64,000 bases of DNA from Carya illinoinensis (GCF_018687715.1 NC_056757.1:1843501-1907500), one strand, 5' to 3'; positions 10,542 through 21,704 are shown, counted from the stretch's first letter. The notes: generated by a model from the letters alone, not told the origin. Translations and numbers: made by a program.

Positions 10542-12012
10542 AAACTATTACGTGCACGTTAAGATTCGGTCAAAAAGATTCATATCTTAAAAAAAACAAT
10601 TACTGATCGTGCTGCCACCATGTAACATGGAATCTCACTTTTTGGTCAAGTTTGCAAAAATTTTACTCGGTTGATCTGTATATTCTTTCTTGAAGGTTTA
10701 GCAAATTAGCATATAATTTACAGTAACTTGTCCAAACGAGGCCTAGTAAATTAGCAAATTGCATTTTTCAATCATTTGATTTTCCCTATGTTACATTAAT
10801 AATTAACACGTTTATCTGGCTTTGGAGTTGGGAGTAATTAATTAGTTTTTATGGGTTTTTACGAACGACTTTATATGCTAAAGAAAGACTTGAGTAAAGG
10901 GCCGGATGGACTCATGCCAATGCTTCACTCAATATTATATATATATATATATATATATATTTGTCAGAAGATAAAGACATATGACCATTAATAATATTCA
11001 CCACTTGCTAGCTTCTGCATCTTCAATATTAATGCAGCATCGATCTACGCCACTTTCTGTCACTTATTGCTTTAATCTAAATTATCTTCTTGTTTCCTAG
11101 CTCGCTCCAACTTTAAGTGCAGGTTCATTTTCTACTCTAAATTAATTATGCATGTCTGGCTATTACCATCGAGTTTTGATATGGATTCAATTTTCCCTGC
11201 TTCTTTTGTGATGTGTGATTAATATGGGGGAGATGTATTGGAGGAATAAGTTGATACTATTGAAAGTGGTGAACTTGAAATTTAAAACACAAGACTAGAA
11301 CAACAAGCAGAGAAATTTTTTTTCTTTTTTTTTTTTTTTAGAATTGCCTATGGAAAATTAATTAAGAAGACCTACTAGAGGACGTCAGCGTTCTACAGAA
11401 AATTAGTTAAGAAGATCTACTATGAGAAATTATCACTCTTAAATATATTTTGCTTTTAAATGGAAGAGAACCGGTGTGTGTTTGATGGTTTTATAGATGC
11501 AGGTATAGTTGGTGACATTGATTCCAAAAAGTCTACTTTTAAGATACTTGATTACTTTTTCAGGAGGAGTTATGTCATGACAATCCTGACTGTAGAAATG
11601 TGTTGTTTTGTCAACCGCAGATGATGAATATATTGCAATTTGTGAACCTAGTAAGGAATTGCTATGGATGAAGAAGTCCTTAGAAGAACTTGGTCAGAAA
11701 TTAAATAAACTAGAGAATTATATTCTTTACTTGTGACAGTTAGAATGCCATCCATCTCAGTAAGAATTCAACATTTCATTTAGAACCCTATAGCTAGCAT
11801 ATTGATATGAGGTATCACTATATTCGTGATGCATTGGAGATAAAATTATTACAGATTGAGAAAATCCATAATAATGAAAGTGGGTCAAATATGATGACAA
11901 AAACATTGCTTATGCAAAAACTTAAAGTATTTAGAGGAAAAGCAAGTATGTAGAACCCCTCACATAGTTTAGAAACATTAAGAGAAAAAGGAGATAATAA
12001 ACATGTTTTTCA
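10542..12012 (+). repeat. Triplicated segment, copy B
   Basis: Same start and landmarks as copy A, with a shorter (TA)n run and small indels. Unlike copy A it continues past the CACTA insertion point (12010) into CATGTGGTCATCGCATGC, giving the unoccupied site. It carries the same copia RNase H relic at about 11460-11960. Confidence 0.9.
11480..12000 (+). pseudogene. copia RNase H relic in copy B
   Basis: Same shifted frames as in copy A: GDIDSKKST, a broken GYLITF-like part, ISxPSKELLWMKKSLEELGQ-like sequence, and the ESGSNMMTKT stretch, followed by the purine tract near 11980. Shared indels show that the relic was already in the segment before it was copied. Confidence 0.7.
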
Positions 12013-12092
12013 TGTGGTCATCGCATGCATGGAACTCAGCTCATGAGAACGTTCCAGCTTGTAGATCAGTCGTAATCGTAGTCTCGTAGGTC
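12013..12092. other. 80-bp spacer between copies B and C
   Basis: Unique sequence beginning TGTGGTCATCGCATGCATGG and ending just before AAACTATTACG. It does not occur between A and B, where the CACTA-like element lies. Confidence 0.6.
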
Positions 12093-13362
12093 AAACTATT
12101 ACGTGCACGTTAAGATTCGGTCAAAAAGATTCATATCTTAAAAGAAACAATTACTGATCGTGCTGTCACCATGCAACATGGAATCTCACTTTTTGGTCAA
12201 GTTTGCAAAAATTTTACTCGGTTGATCTGTATATTCTTTCTTGAAGGTTTAGCAAATTAGCATATAATTTACAGTAACTTGTCCAAACGAGGCCTAGTAA
12301 ATTAGCAAATTGCATTTTTCAATCATTTGATTTTCCCTATGTTACATTAATAATTAACACGTTTATCTGGCTTTGGAGTTGGGAGTAATTAATTAGTTTT
12401 TATTGGTTTTTACGAACGACTTTATATGCTAAAGAAAGACTTGAGTAAAGGGCCCGATGGACTCATGCCAATGCTTCACTCAATATTATATATATATATA
12501 TATATATATTTGTCAGAAGATAAAGACATATGACCATTAATAATATTCACAACTTGCTAGCTTCGATCTGCATCTTCAATATTAATGCAGCTCACTCCTA
12601 ATTAGATATATGCAGCATCGATCTACGGCACTTTCTATGACTTATTGCTTTAATCTAAATTATCTTCTTGTTTCCTCGCTCCAACTTTAAGTGCAGGTTC
12701 ATTTTCTACTCTAAATTAATTATGCATGTCTGGCTATTACCATCGAGTTTTGATATGGATTCAATTTTCCCTTCTTAATTTTGTGATGTGTGATTAATAT
12801 GGGGGAGATGTATTGGATGAATAATTTGATACTACTGAAAGTGGTGAACTTGGAATTTAAAATACAAGACTAGAACAACAAGCATAGCAAATTTTTTTCT
12901 TTTTTTTCTTTTAGAATTGCCTAGGGAAAATTAATTAAGAAGATCTACTAGAGGACGTCAGCCTTCTACGGAAAATTAGTTAAGAAGATCTACTATGAGA
13001 AATTAGCACTCTTAAATATATTTTGCTTTTAAATGGAAGAGAACCAGTGTGTGTTTGATGGTTTTATAGATGCTGGTATAGTTGGTGACATTGATTTCAA
13101 AAAGTCTACTTTAGGGTACTTGATTACTTTTTCAAGAGGAGTTATGTCATGATAATCCTAACTGTAGAAATGTGTTGTTTTGTCAATCGCAAAGGATAAG
13201 TATATTGCAATTAGTGAACCTAGTAAGGAATTGCTATGGATGAAGAAGTGCTTAGAAGAACTTGGTCAGAAATTAAATAAACTAGAGAATTATATTCTTT
13301 ACTTGTGACAGTTAGAATGCCATCCATCTCAGTAAGAATTCAACATTTCATTTAAAACCCTA
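12093..13362 (+). repeat. Triplicated segment, copy C (3' truncated)
   Basis: Matches copies A and B to AACCCTA near 13362, then changes abruptly into the backbone repeat (CCAGGTATTAATCGCAACCG). It therefore lacks the last about 200 bp of the RNase H relic. Confidence 0.9.
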
Positions 13363-13647
13363 AAACCAGGTATTAATCGCAACCGTCATTTGTATTTTTG
13401 AATAAATAGAAAAATAAGCATTATTATAAAAATATATATATAGATACTATGGCAATAAATTGGATTTTACATCATAATTTGATCCATTACAGGAGTTATT
13501 TGAAAATGTTATATCTATATAAATTGTTGTATCATATAAATATTTTTTTTAATGTGCTATACATATCTGATTGAAAATCCATACCACAAATACAAGTACT
13601 CAACACACTACAACAAATTCTTATGATTTTTTCTGCATCTAGATTCC

Positions 13648-13683
<36 letters not shown>

Positions 13684-13740
13684 ACTTATTTTAAAATAAC
13701 AAATGTGTAGATGAGTCTTGCATGTTCGAAGATTATAAAT
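13363..13740 (+). repeat. Backbone repeat, 3' part (copy 2)
   Basis: Carries the landmarks ATTAATCGCAACCGTCATTT, GAATAAATAGAAAAATAAGC and GGATTTTACATCATAATTTG, which recur near 25690 and 56400. A (TA)n run lies at 13651-13682. It leads straight into the promoter-like region at 13750. Confidence 0.7.
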
Positions 13741-13752
13741 ATCAATTTTCGG

Positions 13753-13768
13753 CTATAAAGGATATATA
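13753..13768 (+). promoter_or_regulatory. TATA-box region
   Basis: CTATAAAG at 13753 and TATATAA at 13763 sit just upstream of an unusual GC-only spike (CCCCCGTCGCGGGGCGCCCC, 13771-13790) and a CT-rich leader, the typical layout of a plant core promoter. Which gene it serves is unknown; the CNGC gene 4.7 kb downstream is a candidate. Confidence 0.5.
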
Positions 13769-13789
13769 AGCCCCCGTCGCGGGGCGCCC

Positions 13790-13944
13790 CCGTCTCTATC
13801 TCACCAATTTCTGCGAACCTCCTCTCTCTCTTCGAAGAAGTAGAAAAATCTTCCTTCTAGCTTGAACTTGCCCTCCACGGAGTTCTCCATCATGTACTGT
13901 ACATCCTGATTGTCTAATTACTCTTAGCGTACTCTCCTTGTCCG
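13790..13944 (+). other. Candidate non-coding first exon (5' UTR)
   Basis: CT-rich leader (CTCCTCTCTCTCTTCGAAG near 13815) with only a five-codon ATG frame, ending at a plausible donor TCCG|GTGGGT at 13944/13945. A plausible acceptor (TCTCTGCAG) occurs at 15716-15724, followed by an exon-like segment 15725-15853 whose one frame reads VIPWVDQLFRAQFFIGKA before a stop. Splicing is inference. Confidence 0.35.
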
Positions 13945-14989
13945 GTGGGTTTCTTTTGTCGATCTTGTTTTATTATTACGGTTTCATGATCGATTTGTTT
14001 TGCCAATCCCGGCCAGAACCTCCCCATGCAAGTGATTGTCCTTCAACTTTGTCATTAATATAATTCGATTCTATTTTTTTTGTCTTTTGGTTCTAGTTTG
14101 GTTTTTGCGTCTCTCTTCCACTTTCGTTCGCTTTGTGTTTAGTTTTTCTGTATATTAGGAGGAATTCTATTGAATTTCGTTAGAAACGGATTAAAGTTTA
14201 ATGCGTTAAACTTCCGTAAGGAAGGATCCGAATTTTTTTTGCTAATTCTTGTTTCCAAAAGTTGAGTTGAAAAGTTCGCTGCTTCAAGTACCATATTCCT
14301 CGATCATTATGTATAATTATTGTGGATAATCGTCAAGTTAATAGATTTATAGTAGTACTAATTGGTCGATCTGGACATCAGAGTAGCGGTGTATTGCTTT
14401 TTTATAATTTTTTTGGTATGGATAGTACTAGTGGAAGAAAAGTACTGCCGCTACAAATATATTAGCTAGTGAACTCGCGTATTGATATGATACATTAATT
14501 CTAATTTATAATAAAACTAAAATGACAATCTAACTTTTTACATCAAAATATATTTGTATGTAATTTTACTTTTATAAAATTCTTTTGTGACCAAAGCATT
14601 CATCTTAGTGGAAATATATGCAAATTTGGACTCTTTGACAAAGTTTAGAATTCCATTCCATTCTGCAAGGAACAACCGTCAGAGTTTCTTGTTTTGGTCT
14701 AGTACCTTGTACACTATACATCCATATTGCATTTTGTTCCAAATTCAAGCCCGTTTCAGCCAATTCTTGTTTACATTCCATTCTAGACTGTTTTAATTGA
14801 AATTTTATAATTTTATTAAGTTTGGATGACATTTTTATAAATTGCAAATCTATATGGCATTCATGTGATTTTAAAATCTAAAAGAGAGTTATTAGTTAAA
14901 TTTTTTTTGTACCTTTGAATATGTCCCCTAATTCTTTTAAATCTCATTATTTTTAATAATTTTTCATCTCTTAATTTTTTGAGTACTAT
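13945..14989. other. No gene seen (possible intron)
   Basis: AT-rich, T-rich sequence with no supported coding frame. The open frames at 14587-14847 overlap on both strands and show no domain. Confidence 0.5.
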
Positions 14990-15270
14990 TACTACCAATA
15001 CTGGGCCATCTGAATCCTACTGCTCAGATGACTCTTGATGCGGCACAAACACGTAGCGTCACGTGGTTTCTTATATATATATATATATATTAAAATGAAA
15101 GGGTGTTAAAGAATACAAAAAGAGGAATTATATAGAAATATATATTCTACCTCTTTTGTGTTTGTATTTTTGTTGTATTATTTTATTTTTTAATGAACTA
15201 CGTGGCATGACAGTACCATGTGGAGAGGGTCATCTGAGCGATAAGTTTCAGATGACCAAGTAGCATTATT
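14990..15270. mobile_element. MITE with about 70-bp terminal inverted repeats
   Basis: The left side GGGCCATCTGAATCC..GCTCAGATGACTCT (15003-15033) is mirrored on the right by the reverse complement of AGGGTCATCTGAGCG..TTTCAGATGACCAAG (15226-15260), and GTAGCGTCACGTGG is mirrored by CTACGTGGCATGAC. A (TA)n run lies in the middle. No ORF, so a non-autonomous DNA element. Exact borders and target duplication are not clear. Confidence 0.65.
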
Positions 15271-15971
15271 CTTAATTTTTTTCTTTGTTTTCCTTGTGTT
15301 TCAACTCAAGTTTATGACTCTTTAATATTATATGGACTCTAATATTTCTTCATGTTTTAAATGTTTTCAACATATATTCATTTTATAAATCTTAATTCTT
15401 CCGTGTATATATATAGCTAATCCTGAACTGCCATATTGAAATGTACGGTATCAAAATATTATGTTCCAATTTTATTAAACCAGAATGATCACCAAAACAG
15501 AATTTAAAATATTGTTGTTTGGTAGTCCACTGCACGGGCCATCACTACCACTAACTTTGTTCCTATCATCCTTCGACCTTTTATTGATTACTTCTTGTAA
15601 ATTAAGGTGCACAAGAAATTTTGCGACCATGGTGCCTTAAAACTATCAATTCTTATAGGGCGAAACTTGGGGAGGATGTGCGATGAAATGCAAATATTCT
15701 AATTTCAACTTGTACCTCTCTGCAGGTTTTGGTATTGCGAGTTTTCGTGGTGCATGAAGAAGTAATTCCTTGGGTTGATCAACTTTTCAGGGCTCAATTC
15801 TTCATTGGGAAAGCCGTGTGTTATTATAACCAAGATGAGGAATTTAAGTGGTAATGAGATGCTTCAGTTTTTGCAAGCACGTACTGTCAATGATTTTAGA
15901 AGCAAATAAATTAAAATCTGGCAGTGTTACTTGAAATAATTTTCCAGGTAGAGTGTTGGTTTTTGTATAGT
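15271..15971. other. Intergenic or intron sequence with one exon-like segment
   Basis: Mostly AT-rich. The segment 15725-15853 follows a good acceptor and has a 43-codon open frame with HEEVIPWVDQLFRAQFF; this has a faint similarity to the start of plant PLATZ zinc-binding proteins, too weak for a call. Confidence 0.3.
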
Positions 15972-17314
15972 TCTACCGTGATTATTATTATTTTTTTTTT
16001 ATAGGAAACATGGTGAAATTTCATTAATAAAAGAAAGTTACAGACAGTTATCAAACCAAATGGTTTGAGAAGTAAAGTCTGGACAACAATCACACTACAT
16101 GGAGATACTCTCAACATTCCAAGCAAATCGACCAAGAATGTGAGTAACCCTTCTCAACATCCAAGCAAATCAGGCAAGAATGTAAGCAGCCCAATTGCCT
16201 TCTCTATATACATGTTAAAATTTGCATTCTACAAGCAGTCCCTGTAGCTTTCTGATTTCACTTAATAATGGAACCAACAATGCATCAGATTCAAGTTCAT
16301 TTTTGAGCACTTGTACAGCCATCAAACAGTCTGATTCCACCGTCAATCTTTGGATACCCATACTCACACACAGCTGTAAAGCTCGAAATATAGCCACCAG
16401 TTCAATGGCTTCAGCATTGTTCACTTCAAACTCAACTTTGCTAACTGCCAACAGAACATTACTAGTCCCATCTCTGAGCACCAAACCCACACCTGCTTTA
16501 TGAACCTCATCAAAAACAGCACCATCCACATTTAGTTTCAACCAACCAGTTGTTGGGGGCTTCCAGTCATAATAAACTCGAGCCTGTGGCTTAAGCAATT
16601 GTCTCAGATCAGTAAATGCCCTTATAACAGAAAGAGCATAGTCAATGATCTGTTGAACTGCAATAGTCTTCTGCTCATGAACCATTTGGTTTCTTCTCCA
16701 CTAAAAACCCCAGGCAATAGCAAATAAAGAGGCTAGTTCTCCCTCCTGTCCCTTGTCTAACACTACCAATGCTATCTGCATTTCAAACAAATTTTTTCCT
16801 ATATGTTTTATCATAGGGATGTAAGAAAACCAGCTGGAATGTATATCTTGACTGTAAAATAAAGTATGAGCTGTGTCTTCAATTTGTTGCTTGCAAAAAC
16901 AGCAGGGCCGCGCCCCTCGATATAAACATGTTTCTTATGTAGATTTGGTTGAGATGGTACCCTCCTTGCATGCCCTCCAAGTAAAGACCTTTATTTTATT
17001 AGGGACTTTCAGTTTCCATAATGCCTTCCATAAAGATTGTTGTTGCCTTTCATTTGAACATTCCCTTGATCTGCACCATTGTAGCTTCTCCTTAAAGAAT
17101 CTGTAACTGCTTGTCACACTAAACTTTCCACTTATTTCTTGTGACGCAATCATCTTATCTGGATAGATCATTACTTTTAAAATATCTGCAACCAAGCTTG
17201 GATTGAAGAGAGCTCGAAGCTGTTCCACTTGCCAACCTCTAGTAACTGGATCAATTAATCTGTCGATAGAGACTCCTCTAAATTGATCAGAAATTAATAT
17301 GTCTACCGTGATTA
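15972..17314 (-). mobile_element. 5'-truncated L1-type LINE with 13-bp target duplication
   Basis: The 13-mer TCTACCGTGATTA occurs at 15972-15984 and again at 17302-17314. Between them, read on the minus strand, lies the 3' part of a LINE ORF2 ending in an A-rich tail (plus-strand T run 15991-16000). This is the exact structure left by target-primed reverse transcription with 5' truncation. The coding remnant is described separately. Confidence 0.9.
16215..17301 (-). pseudogene. LINE ORF2 C-terminus: zf-RVT plus RNase H-like domain
   Basis: From 17301 downward the protein shows DPVTRGWQVEQLRALFNPSL, then SLWKALWKLKVPNKIKVFTW and, after a frameshift, CKQQIEDTAHTLFYSQD, the zinc-binding region that follows reverse transcriptase in plant L1 elements. 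Next comes the RVT_3 RNase H-like domain (16215-16685): LKLNVDGAVFDEVHKAGVGL, NNAEAIELVAIFRALQLC and TVESDCLMAVQVL, with the acidic residues D, E and D at the expected places. One TAG (WGF-stop-WRR) and a frameshift interrupt it. The reverse transcriptase and endonuclease domains were never copied. Confidence 0.9.
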
Positions 17315-17841
17315 ATTTGATTATTAATGTCAAATCAAAAGAAAATTTGATTATTAATGGGATCATTATCATGTAAAAATATTTCTCTAGATTCTTTACA
17401 ATATCTGAAGGCATCATTAATACGGCATTTTAAATATTAGCATATTCTATGGATTAAATTAATATAGATCAATCCGTCTTTGAATATTTAGATTTTTTTA
17501 AGAACTTGTAATTGAAACATCCGTTAATTTATAAGAATGCTTAGTTCCATCTATTAAGAAAACGTTCTATGTGGAGTGTAAAATTTATACAATGCCTTAA
17601 AAATGTTATTTTATCTTCCTATTTTTTGTATGTGACATCAAATGATTGATAAATAACAAAAGATCATAGTAAATAATTTTCTACTCATGATTTAATAACA
17701 CATCAAGGATGAGTCCGTAATGATAATAGTTAAAATAATAATGAATATATAGCAGTTGTCATGTTGACTATATGTGTGTGTGCATGCATGCGCATGTATA
17801 TATATATAATTGCTACCTCTCTGTTAATGTTTTTGGGTCTG

Positions 17842-17875
<34 letters not shown>

Positions 17876-18489
17876 AATACACACACACATATCATGTTGT
17901 GCTGATCAGGGACATGGATACTGAGAGGCAAGGTCCCGAGAATGATGGTACTGGTTCAGAAAAAAAGACAACAATAAAAAGGGCAATTGGCCTTTTGACG
18001 GGGAATTGGGATGTGGCGTTTTTAGTGGTGTGATAGGTCCCAACTTAGAAATTACAACGTAAATAACAAGTTCTCTTCGGGTGAGAAGTACCGCAAGATT
18101 GAATAAGATTTTTCGTACCCTTTTCATTGATAACGGCGGCTTCCTTAAATATGTAAAGCCTGGTACAATCAAATCCGAAATACAAGCAAACTGGTAGCTA
18201 AAGCTACGGAATGGAAACACACGTAAAGTAGATCATGTGACTTACGTAAAATAACAAACTAACACGTAAATAAACAAACTAACAGAAATACATTAACGAC
18301 GTAAAACGTGCAACTGCAAGAGACCCAGTCCACACCGTTGCACCCATTGCCATCTTCACGTGCCATTACTCCTTCACGTCCCCCTGCATGCCGCATGCAC
18401 AGCCCTTTACGTACGGCCATCTACGTTCCTTTTTATCCCAAGTATTTGGGATTTGGCCGAGGAGCTCTGGCTGACCTTCGTGGCCTATC
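17315..18489. other. Upstream region of the CNGC gene; no separate gene seen
   Basis: AT-rich, with a (TA)n run at 17846-17872 and a (CA)n at 17879-17890. From 18290 to 18480 it becomes less AT-rich and C-rich, as expected of a promoter or leader, and several short ATG frames occur. No first exon coding for a CNGC cytosolic N-terminus is recognisable. Confidence 0.45.
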
Positions 18490-21400
18490 ATGGTGTGCGT
18501 AGTTGCAGTAGCAGTGGACCCTTTGTTCTTTTATCTTCCTTTCATCGACGAGTCTACCAAATGCATTGAGTTAGATACCACTTTGGAAATCATTGCTATT
18601 TGTGTGCGATCGTTCCTTGATTTGATTGCTATTTGGTATCTGATTGCAAGAAAAAAAATACATGACCGGCCTGACATGAAGTGTTCAGACTACGTAATTA
18701 ACATTCTCAGCATTCTTCCAGTTCCCCAGGTATTATGACAAACTTAAAAATGGATCGGAACAAAAAGTTATTCCATGGACCGATCTCCTCCATTAATTAT
18801 ATTTATGAACATGAACAGGTGCTAGTGCCAATTATATTTTCAGAAATGAGAAATTCGGAATTCCGGGACGGAAGGAAATTCCTAAATGCAGTTGTTCTTT
18901 TGCAATATGTGCCAAGGATTTTCCGTATCTACAGATTGTGGAAAATAGTCAACAAGAATATCAAGCCAAGGCCTAAAGTGAATGCAGAAAGGAACAAGAA
19001 TACGAAAGGTTTTATGGTGATGAAAGCTGGATTCAATCTCTTTCTGTATCTCATTGCCAGTCATGTATGTTACATGATGATATTTCATCATTTATTATCA
19101 TATTTTATAATTAATTACACTACTAATCAGTACTATTATTTATAAAGAGATGGATGAAATATTTAACTTTCATCATCATCATCAGGTACTGGGTGCCTTT
19201 TGGTACTTCTTCTCCATCGAACGAGAGACCACGTGCTGGCACATGGCCTGTAAGCCTGATGCCGGATGTAGCAAGACTTCTTTTAACTGTGGTCATGGTT
19301 CTAGCAATAACACAATAGTTTTAAATAATTTTTTCTCTTTAGAAAATCCAAATACCACTCTCTTTGATTTTGGAATATTCCAAGAAGCCCGTCGATCTCG
19401 TATTCTGGAGTCCATGGATTTTCCGCGAAAGACCATTTTCTGTTTTTGGTGGGGCCTTCGAAATTTGAGGTTCGTGCATGTTACACTTTTTATTTATTTA
19501 TTTTTTTCTTGAGATACATAATCATACATGCATTTTGTTCCTTTAAATTACTTTCCACATCCATTTTACAATGTAATCAAACATAAAATATTGAAAGTAC
19601 CACTTTGAGACATAACTAAATCTTACTACCAAAAATACTAAGATGTGCATGATGATCATCAGCTCTTAATATCCAACCATCCATTAAAATTATGCCATAT
19701 ACATGATACCTTTTTTTTTTTTCTTTACTTATTTCAATGAATAAAATCGAATGAAAGTGATATTTGATTAAAAGTTATAGTTTAAATGCATGTCCGACGT
19801 GCATGTCAAGTAGTAATTCAGCTACCACAATATTAATTTCAACAAATTAAAGATAATAACTTGAAGGTAAAAAGACGTTATAAATTGTTATTTATTTTGA
19901 GCATATATATATTAATGTTTTTTGATCATTTTCTAGCAGTTCATTTGGTCAAAACCTTGAAACAAGTTCTTATTATTGGGAAAACTGCTTCACAGTTTTA
20001 ATATCGATCTTTGGCTTGCTTCTGTTTTTATACTTCATCGGAAATTTGCAGGTTGGTACTGTTGATCATCATCTTCGGGTTCTTATTATTTCCATAATTA
20101 TGTGTATATATGAATAGAGTAATAATGCTATACACCATACTCTCATCATACTTTTATCCTATTAAGTAAGATGTGACACTTTATCACCATCGGATGATAA
20201 AGAAGCATGCAATAAATAATCAATCAAAGGTGATAAATGTATCACTTCTTACTTATGGGATGAAAGTAGGATGGTAGTATAATATATAAAATTTTCCATA
20301 TGAATATTTTTTAACTTTAATTATTTTTATCTATTCAATTCTTGACAGCTCAAGCATTTTTGAAAAAGTGGTGATATTTTATAAACATATATGTTTAGAG
20401 GTCCTTAATTTGAATTCTCACTTATTTAATTGAATATTCTATTTTAGGTCTTCTACTTATAATTAAAAGAGTCTGCTCACATATAAAGGTCTAAATTGAA
20501 TGATTAAATTCCCATGTATCTTTGGACAAGTGGTTTGATAAAGTACGTGTTAGGCCAGGATGGTTTATCTATATTGATAAGTATTTTTTTCATATAATTT
20601 ATATATTTGTATATTATTAGATTGGGGGATTCTTAATTTCCAATCCAATTTGGAGGAAAATCTTGTACTAATATTAAGAACAACGTTTTTCTCGAACTAA
20701 ATTGGATGAAATTTTCTCCAACCCATTCAAAAGTATCATGTCATAGTCAATTTGAATTTCAAAAATTTATTAAGCACTAAAATCTATATCTTTGGCTATT
20801 ATTAACTAAGAAAATTTCTACTTATCATCTATGTTTGTGTGTATATTTAATTAAGTGCTGACCGTATCAGCTCAAACTTTTTTAAAGAAAGTGGTGGTTT
20901 AATATATATGTTTAGAGGTCCTTATAAATTTGAATTCTCATCCTCATTTAATCGAGTATTTTATACTAGGTGATCTACTTATAAAAAGAGTTACATGGCT
21001 CGCATGTCATGAAGGTTTATTTAAATGAATAAATTCCCATATATCTTTGGGATAAATGGTTTGACAAAAGCACGTGTTAAGTGAGGAGGATGATTGATCT
21101 ATGATATATTATTATATAATTTAATTTGCATGTTTGTATATAGTTAGGTTGGGGGATTATTCATTCCAATCCAATTTGGTGGAAAATCTTATACTAATCT
21201 TAAGAACAGAATTTTCCTCCAACCTATATTGGAAGAAGTTTTCTCCAACCCATGTTTTAAAAATATCATGTCAGTCTTGTAAATTTGAATTTGAACCATT
21301 TTAGCAAGCAATAAAATCTCTATCTTTGGTTATTTTTAATTAAAAAATGGCTAGTCATTAAAAGAATATAATGGATTTGTTGGAATTACTACATGTAATT

Positions 21401-21704
21401 TATGAGGAAACTGATCGACTTAATTGTGATGTGATAGCTGTACATGCAGTGGGAGACATCAGAAGAAATGAAGGAGCTATCTGTGCATAAGACATCAAAA
21501 GAAGTGGAGGAGATATCTAAGCATAAGCATGGTGCGATATCTAAGCAGACATCTAAAGAGCATGATGAGATATCTAAGCTGTTGGAGGTGATATATAAAG
21601 AGCATGATGAGATATCTAAGCTGTTGGAGGTGATATCTAAAGAGCATAATGAGATATCTAAGCTGTTGAAGATAAGGCCGCTGCTGCCGATAGCCCCCAA
21701 GTAA
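18490..21704 (+). CDS. CNGC-type ion channel, five exons, CNBD replaced by a repeat tail
   Basis: Exons 18490-18729, 18819-19064, 19186-19469, 19937-20051 and 21438-21704 join in frame through GT..AG introns to 383 codons. Exon 1 has S1-S2 (VAVDPLFFYLPFIDES); exon 2 has S4-S5 (LQYVPRIFRIYRLWKI, FNLFLYLIASH); exon 3 has GAFWYFFSIERETTCW and the pore helix (FCFWWGLRNL); exon 4 has the plant CNGC filter GQN (SFGQNLETS) and S6 to IGNLQ. Family members run to about 700 residues with a C-linker, cyclic-nucleotide-binding domain and IQ motif. Here exon 5 starts LYMQWETSEE, like the first C-linker residues, then becomes SKEHDEISKLLEVI repeats and stops. The cytosolic N-terminus is also missing: a stop lies at 18472-18474, just before the chosen ATG. 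It may be an expressed truncated subunit or a well-preserved pseudogene; the frame has no stop, which favours recent or continued function. Confidence 0.75.
20119..20296. mobile_element. MITE in intron 4 of the CNGC gene
   Basis: Left arm TAATGCTATACACCATACTC and AAGTAAGATGTGACACTTTA pair with the reverse complement of the right arm (GTGATAAATGTATCACTTCTTACTT, then ATGGTAGTATAATATA). Arms are about 70 bp with a short loop. No ORF. Confidence 0.65.
20343..21342 (+). repeat. Imperfect tandem duplication (about 0.5 kb) in intron 4
   Basis: Two copies, about 20343-20812 and 20865-21342, share in order TATGTTTAGAGGTCCTTA, TGAATTCTCA, AATTCCCATATATCTTTGG, GGGGGATTCTTAATTTCC and ATCTATATCTTTGGCTATT with scattered differences and small indels. 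This doubles the intron between the S6 exon and the repeat-tail exon. Confidence 0.8.
21551..21676 (+). repeat. Three 42-bp tandem units encoding a 14-residue repeat
   Basis: Units at 21551-21592, 21593-21634 and 21635-21676 encode SKEHDEISKLLEVI, YKEHDEISKLLEVI and SKEHNEISKLLKIR. The preceding EVEEISKHKHGAISKQT looks like older, more decayed units. Fourteen residues is two heptads, with Ile and Leu spaced as in a short coiled coil. Confidence 0.9.

Noticed and set aside
15725..15853. Possible PLATZ-like exon (IPWVDQLFRAQFF)
   Set aside because: Similarity is limited to a few residues and the Cys/His zinc ligands that define the family are absent.
16222..16503. Plus-strand 93-codon ORF
   Set aside because: Antisense shadow of the LINE RNase H domain, which is clearly the true frame.
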